Assembly (NCBI RefSeq): GCF_030265065.1
Contig: NC_080416.1
Coordinates: forward strand, 751,501 to 815,500
DNA length: 64,000 bases
Reading direction: 5' to 3'
Source of the DNA: Corythoichthys intestinalis
Taxonomy: Eukaryota > Chordata > Actinopteri > Syngnathiformes > Syngnathidae
In this document: in pieces, positions 12,901-23,509 of the stretch
Layout: every line of letters starts with the position of its first letter
Numbering within the stretch: the stretch's first letter is position 1
The notes under the pieces: model-generated
Database searches by the model: none
What the model saw: the letters and a program-made list of their open reading frames with translations, nothing else
Told to the model about the DNA's origin: nothing
Translations under genes and position numbers: made by a program

Positions 12901-14137
12901 TGCATTTTCCCCGATTTTTCGAAAAAAAAAAAAAAATACTCAAAATGTATCTAGTCCTACAATTTTTGACTAAATCACATAATTTGGACATTTGGACACT
13001 TTACAGTGAGGGGCATAAAACTTGTTTACAGAATTTTGGGGAAAAAATACGGTTCCCCGGAAATTTGCCAAAACTTTCCTATTCATTTTTAATGAGATGC
13101 AACGTTCAAATTTCCCATTCCCTTCCATTGGAATTTCCAATTGAATTTACATTGCATTGATGCCATTGACGGCCATGTATGTCTGTCATATATCTATTTA
13201 TACCAATGTACTTGGATTCCATTGACACATATGTAAGTCAATGCCATTGACACCCATGGATGTCCCAATTTCCCAATTCATTTCCAATGACATTAATATT
13301 AAATTGAGGCCAATTTAGTCATATGCCATTGACGGCCATGTATATCAACTCTATTGATGCCAATGTACTTGGATTCCATTGACGCATATGGATGTCGATG
13401 TCATTGACAGCCATGGATGTCCAAATTTCCCATTCATTTTCAATGGCAAAAAAATAAATGCCCCCAAATCAACAGGAAATCACCAGATATCAATAGGACA
13501 TGTCCCTAAATGACCTGATATGACTAGGACACGCCCCCCCAAATGACTTGATATGACCAGGACACGCCCCCCCAAACGTCCCCGAATGACCTGATATGAC
13601 TAGGACATGTCACCGAAATGTACCCAAATCAACAGGAAGTGACCTGATATTGTGCCCGAAATGTTCCCAAACCAACCTGGGCGGTGCTGAGATCTGTATC
13701 CCCACACAGCAAAGACCCAGAGTAATTTCTCCAGAAATTGCAGTTTCTAGTTTTAATTAAAAACCGGATCCTTTTCACCGGATTCCGATCCTCTGAAAAA
13801 TGGCGCGATCGGATCGGGACATCCCTAAGAAAATGTATTTCTTTTCAAGTCATTGATGGTAATCGACGTCCAATCCATGTTGACTGGCGGCGATTGTTCA
13901 ATCAAACACTTTATTCAATGCATGATGATAAGACTACGGTCCCTGTACACTTGATCGGTCCAACAAATGTGTCTTTTTCTCCCACCCGCAATAGACATGT
14001 CCATGCGGCCCGTTTGTCGACACTTTATGATGAAGGGAAACTGCAGGTACGAGAGCAACTGCGCTTTTTATCACCCCGGCGTCAACGGACCGCCGTTTCC
14101 CCCCAACCACCCCGCAAACAACCAGCACGGACACTGA
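3952..14137 (+). CDS. ppp1r10: PP1 regulatory subunit 10 (PNUTS), 17 coding exons
   Basis: PNUTS is a nuclear scaffold that targets protein phosphatase 1 to chromatin and RNA polymerase II, acting in transcription termination and decondensation. Coding exons: 3952-4058, 4154-4240, 4336-4471, 5828-5879, 5959-6048, 6120-6248, 6331-6436, 6563-6666, 6747-6883, 8149-8305, 8365-8505, 8592-8838, 8922-8997, 10756-10971, 11619-11739, 12061-12423, 13995-14137. All junctions are GT-AG and the sum, 2412 nt, gives 803 aa. Visible in order: N-terminus [14 protein letters not shown]; a TFIIS N-terminal-like domain at about 66-148; a Lys-rich stretch; the PP1-docking RVxF-type motif KTVHW (T393-W396); the block [10 protein letters not shown]; a Gly/Pro/Arg-rich region at about 650-755; and a C-terminal CCCH finger (C764-x8-C773-x5-C779-x3-H783). 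The human protein is about 940 aa; the difference lies mainly in the missing His/Pro/Gly repeats before the finger. The ATG lies two bases after an acceptor, so 5' non-coding exons exist upstream. Introns 3, 9, 13 and 16 hold repeats. Confidence 0.96.
5030..5577 (+). mobile_element. hAT non-autonomous element in ppp1r10 intron 3
   Basis: The ends are TAGTGCTGCAA and GCTGCAGCCCTA. Flanking octamers ATCTCCAG (5022-5029) and ATCTCTAG (5578-5585) match at 7 of 8, as expected of a hAT target-site duplication. There is no coding capacity. The copy at 38576-38902 belongs to the same family in reverse orientation. Confidence 0.75.
7185..7640. repeat. Dispersed repeat fragment in ppp1r10 intron 9
   Basis: The stretch begins with the motif AGCAACACTAGGTAACTTTT, which I recall from dispersed teleost repeats, and runs to about the 'gtggcagcag' at 7621. 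No matching right terminus was found, so it looks truncated. It has no credible reading frame. Confidence 0.4.
9077..10544 (-). mobile_element. Tc1-like transposon in ppp1r10 intron 13
   Basis: Terminal inverted repeats CACTGCTGGCC.../...GGCCAGCAGTG are flanked by TA on both sides (9075-9076, 10545-10546). The minus strand carries a decayed Tc1 transposase spread over several frames, with the usual order of DNA-binding half then catalytic half. At 1468 bp it is near full length but inactive. The surrounding 9017-9076 and 10547-10695 resemble the ends of the hAT family seen at 5030-5577, so this may be a nested insertion. Confidence 0.85.
11072..11240. mobile_element. Short hAT-like MITE in ppp1r10 intron 14
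   Basis: Imperfect inverted ends (AGCCGAGGGTGCCC... and ...CGGTTCGGCATCT) enclose 'gggccgcagtggggg' and its rough complement. The layout is like the perfect MITE at 61685-61914. No clear target duplication is visible, so it is old. Confidence 0.5.
13147..13460. repeat. Diverged tandem repeat, about 170-bp period, ppp1r10 intron 16
   Basis: Two units share 'gccattgacggccatgta', 'caatgtacttggattccatt', 'catggatgtcc' and 'tttcccattcattt' in the same order. Related short motifs recur at about 11800 and 13850 in the same gene, so the sequence is dispersed as well as tandem. Confidence 0.6.
13480..13680. repeat. Minisatellite in ppp1r10 intron 16
   Basis: Units built on 'gacctgatatgactagga' followed by 'cacgcccccccaaa' repeat about four times with variation in length, ending near 13680. 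Confidence 0.65.
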
Positions 14138-14930
14138 GTCGACTTGACCCTCCGCCACGTTCTGCATTTCATCCAACCACTATAGAGTCACTTTAAGAGC
14201 GAAGGACTCCCAATTCTGCGCCCAACGGGACCGTTTTTAATAGACTGAAGCTTTGTTTGCCACTACGTCTGCCTGTCGCTGTCTACTTAAGCAAAACGCT
14301 GGACCTGAACGGAAGTCGACAGAAGTGACTTCTGTTGCGTTGTTTTGTTTTTTCTTCTCGCGTGTTTCTTTGGCAGGAGAAGTTCAATGAAATGACACCG
14401 CGAATAACTCCCGATGATCAAAAATGATGATCTTTTTGTTGTTGTTGTTGCCCGCTGCAGCTGTTAAATGAATGTGCTTAAAGATCATGAGCTTTTTTCT
14501 AGTTTTGTGGGCCGGCAGCTCCTATTTTTGCAGAAATAACACCAAATGACCTCTGAACTCTCCATCTGGCCCCTTACAGAGGGGTCGAACGTCAGTCAGT
14601 ATTATGATGAAGCATTCTGCAGGTCAGCTATACAGTGTATGTTTTCTGTGAAAACATTGACTTTTGTCTCTTGTGGGACTTTTTTTTTTTCCTCGTGTAT
14701 TATTTTGATATCGATGCCCTTTTTTTTAAAATGACTGATTCATTGAAATGTTTGTACTTTATGGTTGTGTACATACATGTTCATGCGGTCATATTTTTCA
14801 GTTGAATTATTTTCTACACTGTATTAAATGAATGTTAAAATATAATACTTTTAATGATTTATTTGGAATTGTTGATGGGAAAACAAAGGTCACGCCCTGT
14901 CAGAATAAAAGATGAATATTTAAAAATGAA
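14138..14930 (+). other. ppp1r10: ppp1r10 3' UTR with polyA signal
   Basis: About 790 nt of A/T-rich DNA follow the stop codon and lead to AATAAA at 14904-14909. No other gene or repeat is apparent here, so cleavage just after this signal is the simplest reading. Confidence 0.6.
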
Positions 14931-15303
14931 AAAAAAAACATGACTGCGGAAATGATTTGGTGGAAAGTTATATATTATACTTGTACAATATTACAAGTAT
15001 TATAGGTAAAATTAAAAAAAAAAAAAAATAAGGATACTGGTTTTAGAAAAGCTTTGTTTATCAAGACTTTTTTTGTTGTTTACAGCTGAGCTAGTTTCAC
15101 TATATCAAGAGGTTATTCATTTCTTTCATTCATTTAAAGCTGAATTGGGGACATGAAAATATCTTCAAAAAGTTCTCATCTGGACAATGAATTATCCACT
15201 ACCTTAAGATACTCATTTCGTTTTAAATTCCATCATTTACAAAGTGAGGACTAAGTGGATAAACACAGATTAATATGAGGGGAAAAATATGTTAATACAA
15301 ATG
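14931..15303. other. Intergenic A/T-rich DNA
   Basis: Poly(A) tracts and simple A/T-rich sequence follow the ppp1r10 polyA site. Nothing else was recognised. Confidence 0.4.
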
Positions 15304-16735
15304 CAGTGTTGTTTTTGGCAGCCCTTTTGATTTTCGTCTTTCAGGCGATAATACTTATTAGTCATTTCAAAATGTGTTTGTCTTCATCTAGTTTTTGTCG
15401 ACAAAAACTCGACTAATTTAGTTTAGACCACATTTACACAATGTTTTCGTCTGTAAAATTTGAAAGTTTCACTTCAAAAATAAATTTAAAAAGGTTTTCA
15501 AATATTTCGAATGAACATTGACAGACAGGCACATATTGTTTGCCTGGCTCTGCCAGACTTTTCTCCCTGTATTTTTCAAACACTGAGAGAAATAGTCTGG
15601 GAACCATCCCATTAACAGCCTTTTCGAGCAGGTACAAAATCAATCGACAAATCAGATTCGTTTATTTGCGTGACGTGTTTTTAACGAGCAACGTCACTCT
15701 TGCGCGTCGGAAGTCGTCTCCACAACAAAGCTGAACAGGAGAGCCGAGAATATGTTCCAATCCAAGGTAAAATCAGTTTTAAATTACCAAAAACACATCG
15801 ACACGAGTCATTGACAAGTCTGTCCCGCGCTAGCCATGTTGAATAAACTCCGCTCTCCTCGTACGTTTACTTCCGCGCGCAAGTCCCTGGTCCTGCCCCC
15901 GTCGCTTTAATAACGTGACGTCTGCCCTGCCCGTCCCTGATTGGTCCACTCCGCTGTCTGTTTGCTGTGGCTTGCTCCGCCCTGGAAATTGTATCCGCGG
16001 GAATGGTGGCCAGACTCAATCGCTGGAACAGCGGTGAGTCTGGTGTACCAGGCTAACATATTGTAGCATCTGATGGTACACACTCAGCAGGAAAACCCTA
16101 CATTATTTTCAGTTAAATATACCCACCTGGATGCTACGAACTGTATGTAAAAGAAGTTGTCCAAGAGTTAAAGTGGACGCTGGCTGTTAGCAATAGCCTA
16201 ATTCTAACAAAAACGTGAAGGCTACGCTAACGCTATGAGTTGAATTGAGTGTGTGATGATAGAATGGAAAGGAATAGAACTTTATTGTCATTGTCAGCAA
16301 GGACGTTGTCAAAAATGAAATTTGACATGGCAGTCCAGTATATAAAATATATGTACACTCGACACACTTTTAAAGGCCAAAGCAACATTGCATATTCTGT
16401 CTTGCCAAGATAAGACAAATCATCCAGCGTGTCTCTCAAAACAAGCAATGGGAAAATTGGAGAGGACACCGATGTGTGAATTGGGGAGGGTCGCAGCAAG
16501 TCACTTGAGTGACACAACCAGACATTGCTACGATGCAGGCTAACTACACATAAATATCACGTGACGGAAACTATGGCGCATTTTCGTCTCATCAGACAAA
16601 AACTGGGACTTGTGTCGTTATGTCTTAGTCTCCCAAGCCAAGTTTTTAGCTCGTTATCGTCTCATCATTGTCACGAAAAAATTGTTCATCGACGAAATAT
16701 TTTCGTTATTGTCATCGTTGACGAAAACAACACTG
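15304..16735. mobile_element. hAT non-autonomous element with a nested element
   Basis: Ends CAGTGTTGTTTTTGG and CGAAAACAACACTG are inverted. Flanks 'tacaaatg' and 'tacaaaac' agree at 6 of 8. The body has the repeated 'ttttcgtc' and 'gacgaaaac' motifs also seen at 54705-56457. A separate 517-bp element sits inside at 15539-16055. Confidence 0.75.
15539..16055. mobile_element. Nested TIR element with perfect 8-bp target duplication
   Basis: Inverted ends GCCTGGCTCTGCCAGACT and AGTCTGGTGTACCAGGC are flanked by ACATATTG on both sides (15531-15538, 16056-16063). The sister copy of the host element near 54860 reads straight through this site, which confirms the insertion point. An 8-bp duplication points to hAT. 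Confidence 0.8.
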
Positions 16736-17069
16736 TACAAAACGCACGCCTACAAAAAAATTGTTGGCTTGCATCTATGGAATGATGAGTGTTCCCATAT
16801 TTATTTTATTTTTTTGTCCTTGCACATTAAAAAACTATTTAAATAAAATTGAGCAAAAGTGGATGGTGCGACTAAAATGATTGTTTTCAATACATTTAGG
16901 ACTCATTTTTTGGCCTGAGTGACAAAAGTCCTCACAAAGTAAGGAAAACTAACTGATGCCACAGTTCATGACCTTTGAGCTATTCGATATTTTGTTTGGC
17001 AATAGTATGACGCTCTCTTCTGTCACTATGCAGAATTTATTTTCTATAACGGAAGTAGCAAGATATATA
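16736..17069. other. Intergenic DNA, nothing recognised
   Basis: A/T-rich sequence between two transposons, without recognisable coding or repeat content. Confidence 0.4.
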
Positions 17070-17519
17070 CAGTGCCCTCCAAAATTATTGGTACCCCTGA
17101 AAAAGATGTGTTTTTTAGCTTCTAATAATTTTTTATCATTTTCTTATTATTTTTAAATCAAAATCTGTTGCCCTCTGCCCGAAAGCTGAAGATGGGTCGT
17201 CACTGGGTCTTTCAGCAAGACAATGACCCTAAACATATGGCCAAATCTACACAGAAATGCTTCACCAGACACAAAATCAAGCTTGTGAAACATTATAGGA
17301 GAAGATTAGGTGCTGTTTTCTTGGCAAAAGGGGGTTGTACAAAGTATTAACACAAGGGGGGCTAATAATTGTGACACACATTATTTCATGTCAAATAATT
17401 ATTTCTTTATATGGGATTTTTTTTCCCACTGAATAAATGCACTTGTATTGAAGGTTGGATTTTTCTATTTTTAAAAAACACATCTTTTTCAGGGCTGCCA
17501 ATAATTATGGAGGGCACTG
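17070..17519 (+). mobile_element. Internally deleted Tc1-like element
   Basis: Inverted ends CAGTGCCCTCCAAAATTATT and its complement are flanked by TA. Only a C-terminal piece of transposase remains (17192-17300), including the catalytic-domain motif FQQDNDPKH. Most of the coding region is missing, leaving 450 bp. Confidence 0.85.
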
Positions 17520-17825
17520 TATACATATTAGAGCTGTCAAAATTATCGCGTTAACGGGCGGTAATTAATTTTTTAATTAATCACGTTAAAATATTTGACG
17601 CATTTAACGCACATGCCCCGCTCAAACAGATTAAAATGACAGCACAGTGTCATGTGCACTTGTTACTTGTGTTTTTTTGTGTTTTGTCGCCCTCTGCTGG
17701 CGCTTGGGTGCGACGGGAGTAATTATTGACATCAACAATGGCGAGCCACTAGTTTATTTTTTGATTGAAAGTTTTTACAAATTTTATTAAAACGAAAACA
17801 TTAAGAGGGGTTTTGATATAAAATT

Positions 17826-17890
<65 letters not shown>
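17826..17890. repeat. (CTAT)n microsatellite
   Basis: About 16 uninterrupted tetranucleotide units lie inside hAT-N copy 1. The other copies of the family have no such expansion at this place. Confidence 0.95.
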
Positions 17891-17891
<1 letters not shown>

Positions 17892-18001
17892 ATCTTTTAA
17901 GAACTACAAGTTTTTCTATCCATGGATCGCTTTAAGAGAATGTTAATAATGTTAATGCCATCTTGTTGATTTATTGTTATAACAAACAAATACAGTACTT
18001 A

Positions 18002-18081
18002 CAGTGGGGAGAACAAGTATTTGATACACTGCCAATGGGAAAACCCATTGGCAGTGTATCAAATACTTATTCTCCCCACTG
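18002..18081. mobile_element. 80-bp palindromic Tc1/mariner MITE
   Basis: The 38-bp arms, starting CAGTGGGGAGAACAAGTATT, are almost perfect inverted complements around a short centre, with TA on each side. It splits the hAT-N sequence 'cagtactta/tgtac' found uninterrupted in other copies, so the target site can be read directly. Confidence 0.9.
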
Positions 18082-18176
18082 TATGTACCGTATGTTGAAT
18101 GTATCTATCCGTCTTGTGTCTTATCTTTCCATTCCAACAATAATTTACAGAAATATGGCATATTTTATAGATGGTT

Positions 18177-18974
18177 AATTCCAAAAATCACACACATATA
18201 CAAAACTGTAATACCTTGCAAAGCCCAGTCTAATTAAAAAAAAAAAACATCAAGTTAGAAAGGAAGTTAATACAAAAATATTCTTTTACTATTAGTATTG
18301 GACACTGAACTATCTTGCAGGTAACTCCCACCTTTATCTGAAGTGACTTCATACATATTTCAGTTAAGTCCAGGTACGGTTGTTGCATCCTATTCACCTA
18401 CGGGCTGTGTGCTCGTCAGATCCGGGTTTTCTGGGCAGGGTCGAGCGCAGCTGGTGAATGAAGGGCCAACAGGAGTGGCCTTTGACCCTGCCTTCTACTT
18501 CAAATATTGACCTTGTTGCTGTGCCAACATATACTGTATTGATGGAAAGAAAGTCAAAGAATGGTCGGATAAAAGACACCTTAGTCTTGTATGTGACTAA
18601 TTCATGATAAAGCATAAAAGTAGGATTCCAAGTCATAATATTGGTAAGTGTTAAGGTAACCAAATGCTGTCTGATTTGAAAACTTAAAGACTGTATATGT
18701 TGTAGCTAACAAAAGACCAGAACAGATGTCCAGAACACCAAATGTTCTTATCGGCATGATGATGATTGAGTACATTTTCATTTTTTTGCGGGGAAAATAA
18801 ACAAGGAATGAAAAAAAACAGATTTACTCTCAAACAATGGAGTCTGTTTTACTCTGCCAGACACAATCTGAAATTCAGTTATTGGCTAATATTCTTTGAG
18901 GGGGATTCATCGAGAGAAAAGGACAAATAGAAATTGCCATCATGATTATGGGGGTGAACAATGATGGGGATGTA
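18177..18974. other. Intergenic DNA, nothing recognised
   Basis: No homologous reading frame, transposon end or RNA gene was recognised here. Confidence 0.4.
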
Positions 18975-20499
18975 CAATGGTGTGGAAAAGGTATCTGAAT
19001 CTTTTGGAATTTATTACATGTCTCCATAAAATCACCATCAAATGTGATCTCGTCTCTGTCAAAATCACACAGATGGAAAAACTGTCTGCTTTAACTAAAA
19101 CCACGCAAACATTTATAGGTTTTCATATTTTAACGGGGCAAACAATGACAGGGGGTGGGAAAATAAGTAAGTAAACCATCACATTTAATATTTTGTGCAG
19201 CAATAACTTCAATCAGTCGCTTCCTGTCGCTGCAGATCAGTCTGGCATCGATCAGGACTAATCTTGGCCCATTCTTTTCTACAAAACTAGTTTAGTCAGG
19301 TTCCTGGGATGTCTGGCATGAATCGCTGGCTTTAGATCTTGCCACAGCATCTCAATGGGGTTCAAGTCTGGAGTTTGACTTGGCCACTCCAGAATGTGTA
19401 TTTTGTTCTTCTGAAACCATTCTGAAGTTGATTTATTTCTGAATTTTGGACCATTACAGCATCCATCCTCCTGTTAGTTTCAACTGTCTGACAGGTGGCC
19501 TCAGGTTTTCCTGCAAAACATCCTGATAAAGTTTTGAATTCATTCTTCCATTAATGATTGCAAGTTGTCCAGGCCCCGAGACGGCAAAACAGCCCCAAAT
19601 CATGATGCTCCCTCCACCATGCTTCACAGTGGGGATAAGGTTTGATGTTAGTGAGCTGTTCCATTTGTCCTCCACACATTACGTTGTGTGTTACTCCCAA
19701 ACAATTCAACTTTGGTTTCATCAGTCCACAAAATATTTGCCAAAACTTATGTGGAAGTTTGTCCAAGTGCTTTTTTGCGAACATTAAACAAGCAACAATG
19801 TTTTTTTAGACAGCTGTGGCTTCCTCTGTGGAGTCCTCCCATGAACACCATTCTTGGCCATATAGTTGATGTGTGCACAACGATATTGGCCTGTGCCAGT
19901 GATTTCTGTAAGTCTTTTGAAGGCACTCCAGTGTTCTTTTCGACCTCTCTGAGTATTCTGCGCTGAACTCTTGGCGTCATCTTTGGTGGACGGCCTTGGG
20001 AGAGAAGCAACAGTGCCAAACTCTCTCCATTTGTAGACAACTTCTCTGACCGTCGATTGATGACTTTTAGAGATGGTTTTGTATCATTTTCCAGCTCTAT
20101 ACAAATCAACAATCATTGATCACAGGTCTTCAGACAGCTCTTTTGACCGAGCCATGATGTACATCAGACAATGCTTCTCATCAAGACATTTCTTACCAGG
20201 TGTGTGTTTAGGATTAGGAACACACCTGACTTAATGTTTGGTAAAAAAAAAAAATGGTTTCAATTGCTCTTTAAGTCTTCTTAGCAGAGGGTTCACTTAC
20301 TTATTTTCCTCCTTCTGTCATTGTTTGCATGCTATCCTCATTAAAATATGAAAACCTATGTTACAATGTTTGGGTGGTTTTAGTTAAAGCAGACACTGTT
20401 TTTTCATCTGTGTGATTTTGACAAAGATCACATTTAATGGTGGTTTTATTCAGAAATGTGAGAAGTTACAAAAGGTTCAGATACTTTTTCATACCACTG
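18975..20499 (-). mobile_element. Tc1-like transposon, near full length
   Basis: Ends CAATGGTGTGGAAAAGGTAT and its complement (ACTTTTTCATACCACTG) are flanked by TA. The minus strand keeps recognisable transposase blocks, for example GGGSIMIWGCFAVSGPGQL near 19600 and a paired-like DNA-binding segment near 20000, but in several frames. It is the same family as 25797-27047. Confidence 0.85.
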
Positions 20500-21076
20500 T
20501 ATCCTCAAGATTGAATGAGTACTGCATGTTTAAAAGATGATTAAAACAACAGAGCCCAATGTGTTTGCACTGCTAATACTACATGTAGTTAATATGCGTC
20601 ATGTTTAGACATGAGCAAGAGGATATTTGCTTTTTAGAAGGAGTGTGTGTAGAGAGCCGGTGGGCTCCAGGATGCTGCTCTAAAAAGGTTCATTTCACTG
20701 CGTGAGAGCCGTATCCATGTCAAGGGGCTCGAGCAGAACAAAGCTGCCATTGATGCGCGAGCTCATGACTGCGGGAGATGGAACAATGTTGAGATGGAAT
20801 AAAATCAGACATGTAAAAAAAAAAAAAAAAAAAACATGATAGAACCAACAGTGAAATAACAGAGGCCCTAAGGTGACATGGAAAAAGAAAAAAAACATTG
20901 AGGGGGGGAAAAAAGTTGACTTTAAAAAAAAAAGGTGCCCCTAAAGGGACATCAAACATTTTTTTCTGTCAAAGCAGATAAAAACACAGAAGTAAAAAAA
21001 AAAAGGAGGACAAAGCAAAAAAAATGTTTTTTATATCGAAGCAAAAAAAAATGTTTTTTTCCATCAAAGCAAAAAA
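20500..21076. repeat. Intergenic, many poly(A)/poly(T) tracts
   Basis: Multiple A-runs of 8-19 nt separated by 'catcaaagca'-like words near 20960-21080. No gene was recognised. Confidence 0.4.
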
Positions 21077-21321
21077 AAAAAAACACGGAGCTTATACAGT
21101 ATTCTCTGTAACCAATGTAGCTGTCCGGAGTATGACAATTGGTTGCTAATGAAGTCAACAAGGACCGCCAAATCACATAACGTTTTCCGACGAAAATTTA
21201 CGGTTGAGTTTAGTATTCGCTTCAAATGTCTTCTGCTTGTTTGGAAACCGTGCTTAATATCAAGAAATGATCTTATTTGATCATATTTTAGGCCTTTTTC
21301 AAAGTAAAACTCAATTAACAA
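21077..21321 (-). pseudogene. Integrase-type element protein fragment
   Basis: The minus strand encodes a short piece resembling the N-terminal helix-turn-helix and linker of the multi-copy fish 'integrase core domain' proteins (YFEKGLKYDQIRSFLDIKHG, then SYSGQLH). It is a broken fossil, cut off before the catalytic domain. The parent family could not be fixed. Confidence 0.45.
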
Positions 21322-21370
21322 TCTTGCTCAAATTTCGCTTCCAAAAAAAACAAACAATTCTTTTATTGCA

Positions 21371-21377
21371 CCCCCCC

Positions 21378-21409
<32 letters not shown>
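21371..21409. repeat. C-run followed by (CA)n microsatellite
   Basis: Ten C residues are followed by about 14 CA units. Confidence 0.95.
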
Positions 21410-21411
<2 letters not shown>

Positions 21412-22740
21412 TTTTGGGTTCGCCCCCAACTTTTTTTTTTTTTTTTTTTACTACGGTGTAATTTTTTTTATCCAGGCATTTTTTTTTTTGGCTTCAACAG
21501 AAAAAAGAAATCTTCCATCTCCCTTCCAGGGCACTTTTTTTTTCCTCTCTCTGCCTTTTTTTCTTCTTCCATGTCCCCTTAGGGGCTCCGTAGAAATGGA
21601 CATTTTCAAGATCAATTCTGCTGCCCCCGAAAGGATTCACGTGACCTTTAGAATTCCTTTCATTTGTGTTTTTATGAACATTTCTTCATTTTGTCAGGCC
21701 AATTTGAATGTGATGTTTGAAGCACGATTGGCTTCCATGCGGCACGGTAGCTGACCAATCACAGTGCGCCCAGTCATCATCTCTTAAGTGCCCTGCCTCC
21801 ACATACTCAGTGGAATATGGAATCATTTGAATTAAATAAAGATTATATTCATATTTTAATGGATCGACATGCACCTGTATTGTATACGATCTCTTCATTA
21901 AGCAAAAGCATGAGTGTCACAAGTTGACGTTTTTATTTTGCATAGAAAACAACTCAAAGAAATGAATCCTAAGTAGAGTAAGTGGTTTTCCATCAAGGAT
22001 TTTAAAGTGCCATTCCGGTACAAAGAAGGTGACAGGATGGATGGAGGGAGAGGGCGGGACTGTGAGCAGACGTGCTTAAATATGCAGCAGGTGAGGCTGG
22101 AACACCACTGCCATTCCTCACCTCACCATCCAAGAACAGGTAAGAGAGCTTCAAATCCAATGAAATTCTTGATCAGAATCAAGTTTTGGACGATTTCTTT
22201 CCTTTTTGGGTGTTTGTTTTCATTAATCCCACCTGTTTTTGCTCCTTGCATTCAGCCAATCATCTTCCACTTGCACCTGGTAACCTCTCCAGGTGTCGTC
22301 ACTTTCTTTAGCTCCCTACTGTTTTTTTCCTTCATTTTTTTTTCCAGGATAAATGCACTTACAAAACATGGTTGGACAGGTTAGTTAGTGGTCTCTGTAT
22401 TCTGTAAACTGGCGATTTGATATTCCTCTTAAAAGGGGGCACAGGTAAACAGATTCTGAGACGTGTGTCAACATCAGACAAATTTCATTCATTAGACCCT
22501 CAGAGTCATTGTAGAAATTGATTCCTGGAATAAAGTATTGGAAGAAAGTAACCTTATGAGGCAAGAATATTGTGTTGCAATATTTTTCTTTAATCACAAA
22601 TAATTCTAAGCTTTGGGGCTTCACTACAAGAAGGAATAATTTCATAATGACTGAATGAAATTACAGCAGCTGCTTCCTTTCACTAAAGCACTCGCACTAA
22701 ACTGAAACATATGCATTAAAACTCTTTACAAAATGCATGA
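21410..22740. other. agr2 upstream region
   Basis: The region starts with poly(T) tracts, followed by sequence of no recognised family. It holds the candidate first exon near 22104-22139. The rest could be intron 1 if that exon is real. Confidence 0.4.
22074..22139 (+). promoter_or_regulatory. agr2: Candidate distal agr2 promoter and non-coding exon 1
   Basis: A TATA-like CTTAAATATG at about 22074 is followed by a short exon ending CCAAGAACAG just before a consensus donor GTAAGAG (from 22140). agr2 has an acceptor (TTTCTTCCAG, ending 24574) 13 nt before its ATG, so an upstream non-coding exon is plausible, as in human AGR2. The proximal TATA at 24545 is an alternative start. Confidence 0.4.
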
Positions 22741-22744
22741 TTGT

Positions 22745-23497
22745 TGTAGGGAATAGTATCTTTTCTTGTACTTACTGTTTGTATTACTCTAATATGCCCA
22801 ATATAAAATAAATAGCATTTATATCACAGTTTAAGGAAAACAAGCAGGGCATAAGAGATACATGACGCCTTCTTATCACGGAAGCCCAACACGTGCGTCA
22901 TGCAGCTGACTGAGCAAGATTGGCGCTGACTACCAAGTTATAGGCAAGACCACATCTGCAACACAAAATCCCGCAATCAGCTCATCAGGACAGTCCAGAA
23001 CAAATGGCGGGACGTGCTGTCCTACCACAACACCCGATAACAAAATCAACTCCAAGTTTGATAGCTCGGCGCCTCTCAGATGTCAAGGCAGGCCAAACCT
23101 CCCACCTCAGTTGCCTCAATAACCATGACCCAGCAACGAACGGTGCCGCACTAACAAATCTGCATCAGAAGAATTATCCTAAACAACACCCAGGCACACC
23201 CTTCGTCCGGCCTGCAGTACCACAGACTTCAAAAAGACTGAACATTTAGCCAACAACTGTCGCATTCCGGTGTGCTCGTTGTTTTGCTGACCCAGGATCC
23301 AGAATTTCCTCTCTGTCGGGGACCTATTTGCTGTTTGCCTTGCTGTTTGATTGCTGTCGACCTGAATAAATGGTCAACTTGTGTTTCGAAGCCGTTTTCC
23401 AGCTTTGACCAGGTTGTCGGGGTTTTGCCGGGCCGGGCCGTTGGAGCTGCGGCAGCGCATGATTCTGGCAATCTGGCTAAAAGCTCAGATTCCTTCA
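22745..23497 (+). mobile_element. Solo LTR, copy A
   Basis: LTR-type repeat beginning TG and ending TCCTTCA, flanked by the 4-bp duplication TTGT (22741-22744, 23498-23501). It has a polyA-signal-like AATAAA followed by a T/G-rich stretch about 130 nt from its end, as in LTR R/U5 regions. No internal retroelement sequence adjoins it. Related copies lie at 48001, 52204, 55020 and 57417. It is a fossil, clearly diverged from its sisters. Confidence 0.7.
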
Positions 23498-23509
23498 TTG
23501 TAAATAAAT

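Larger units (their letters stand above)
17530..18176 (+). mobile_element. hAT-N copy 1 (GGGCTGTCAAA family), 3' truncated
   Basis: This copy belongs to the most abundant repeat family in the window, shared with 23510, 30753, 33322, 36589, 50664 and 59750. It starts with the family terminus and stops where other copies continue to TTTGACAGCCCTA. It carries a (CTAT)n tract at 17826-17890 and a nested 80-bp Tc1 MITE. Confidence 0.8.
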
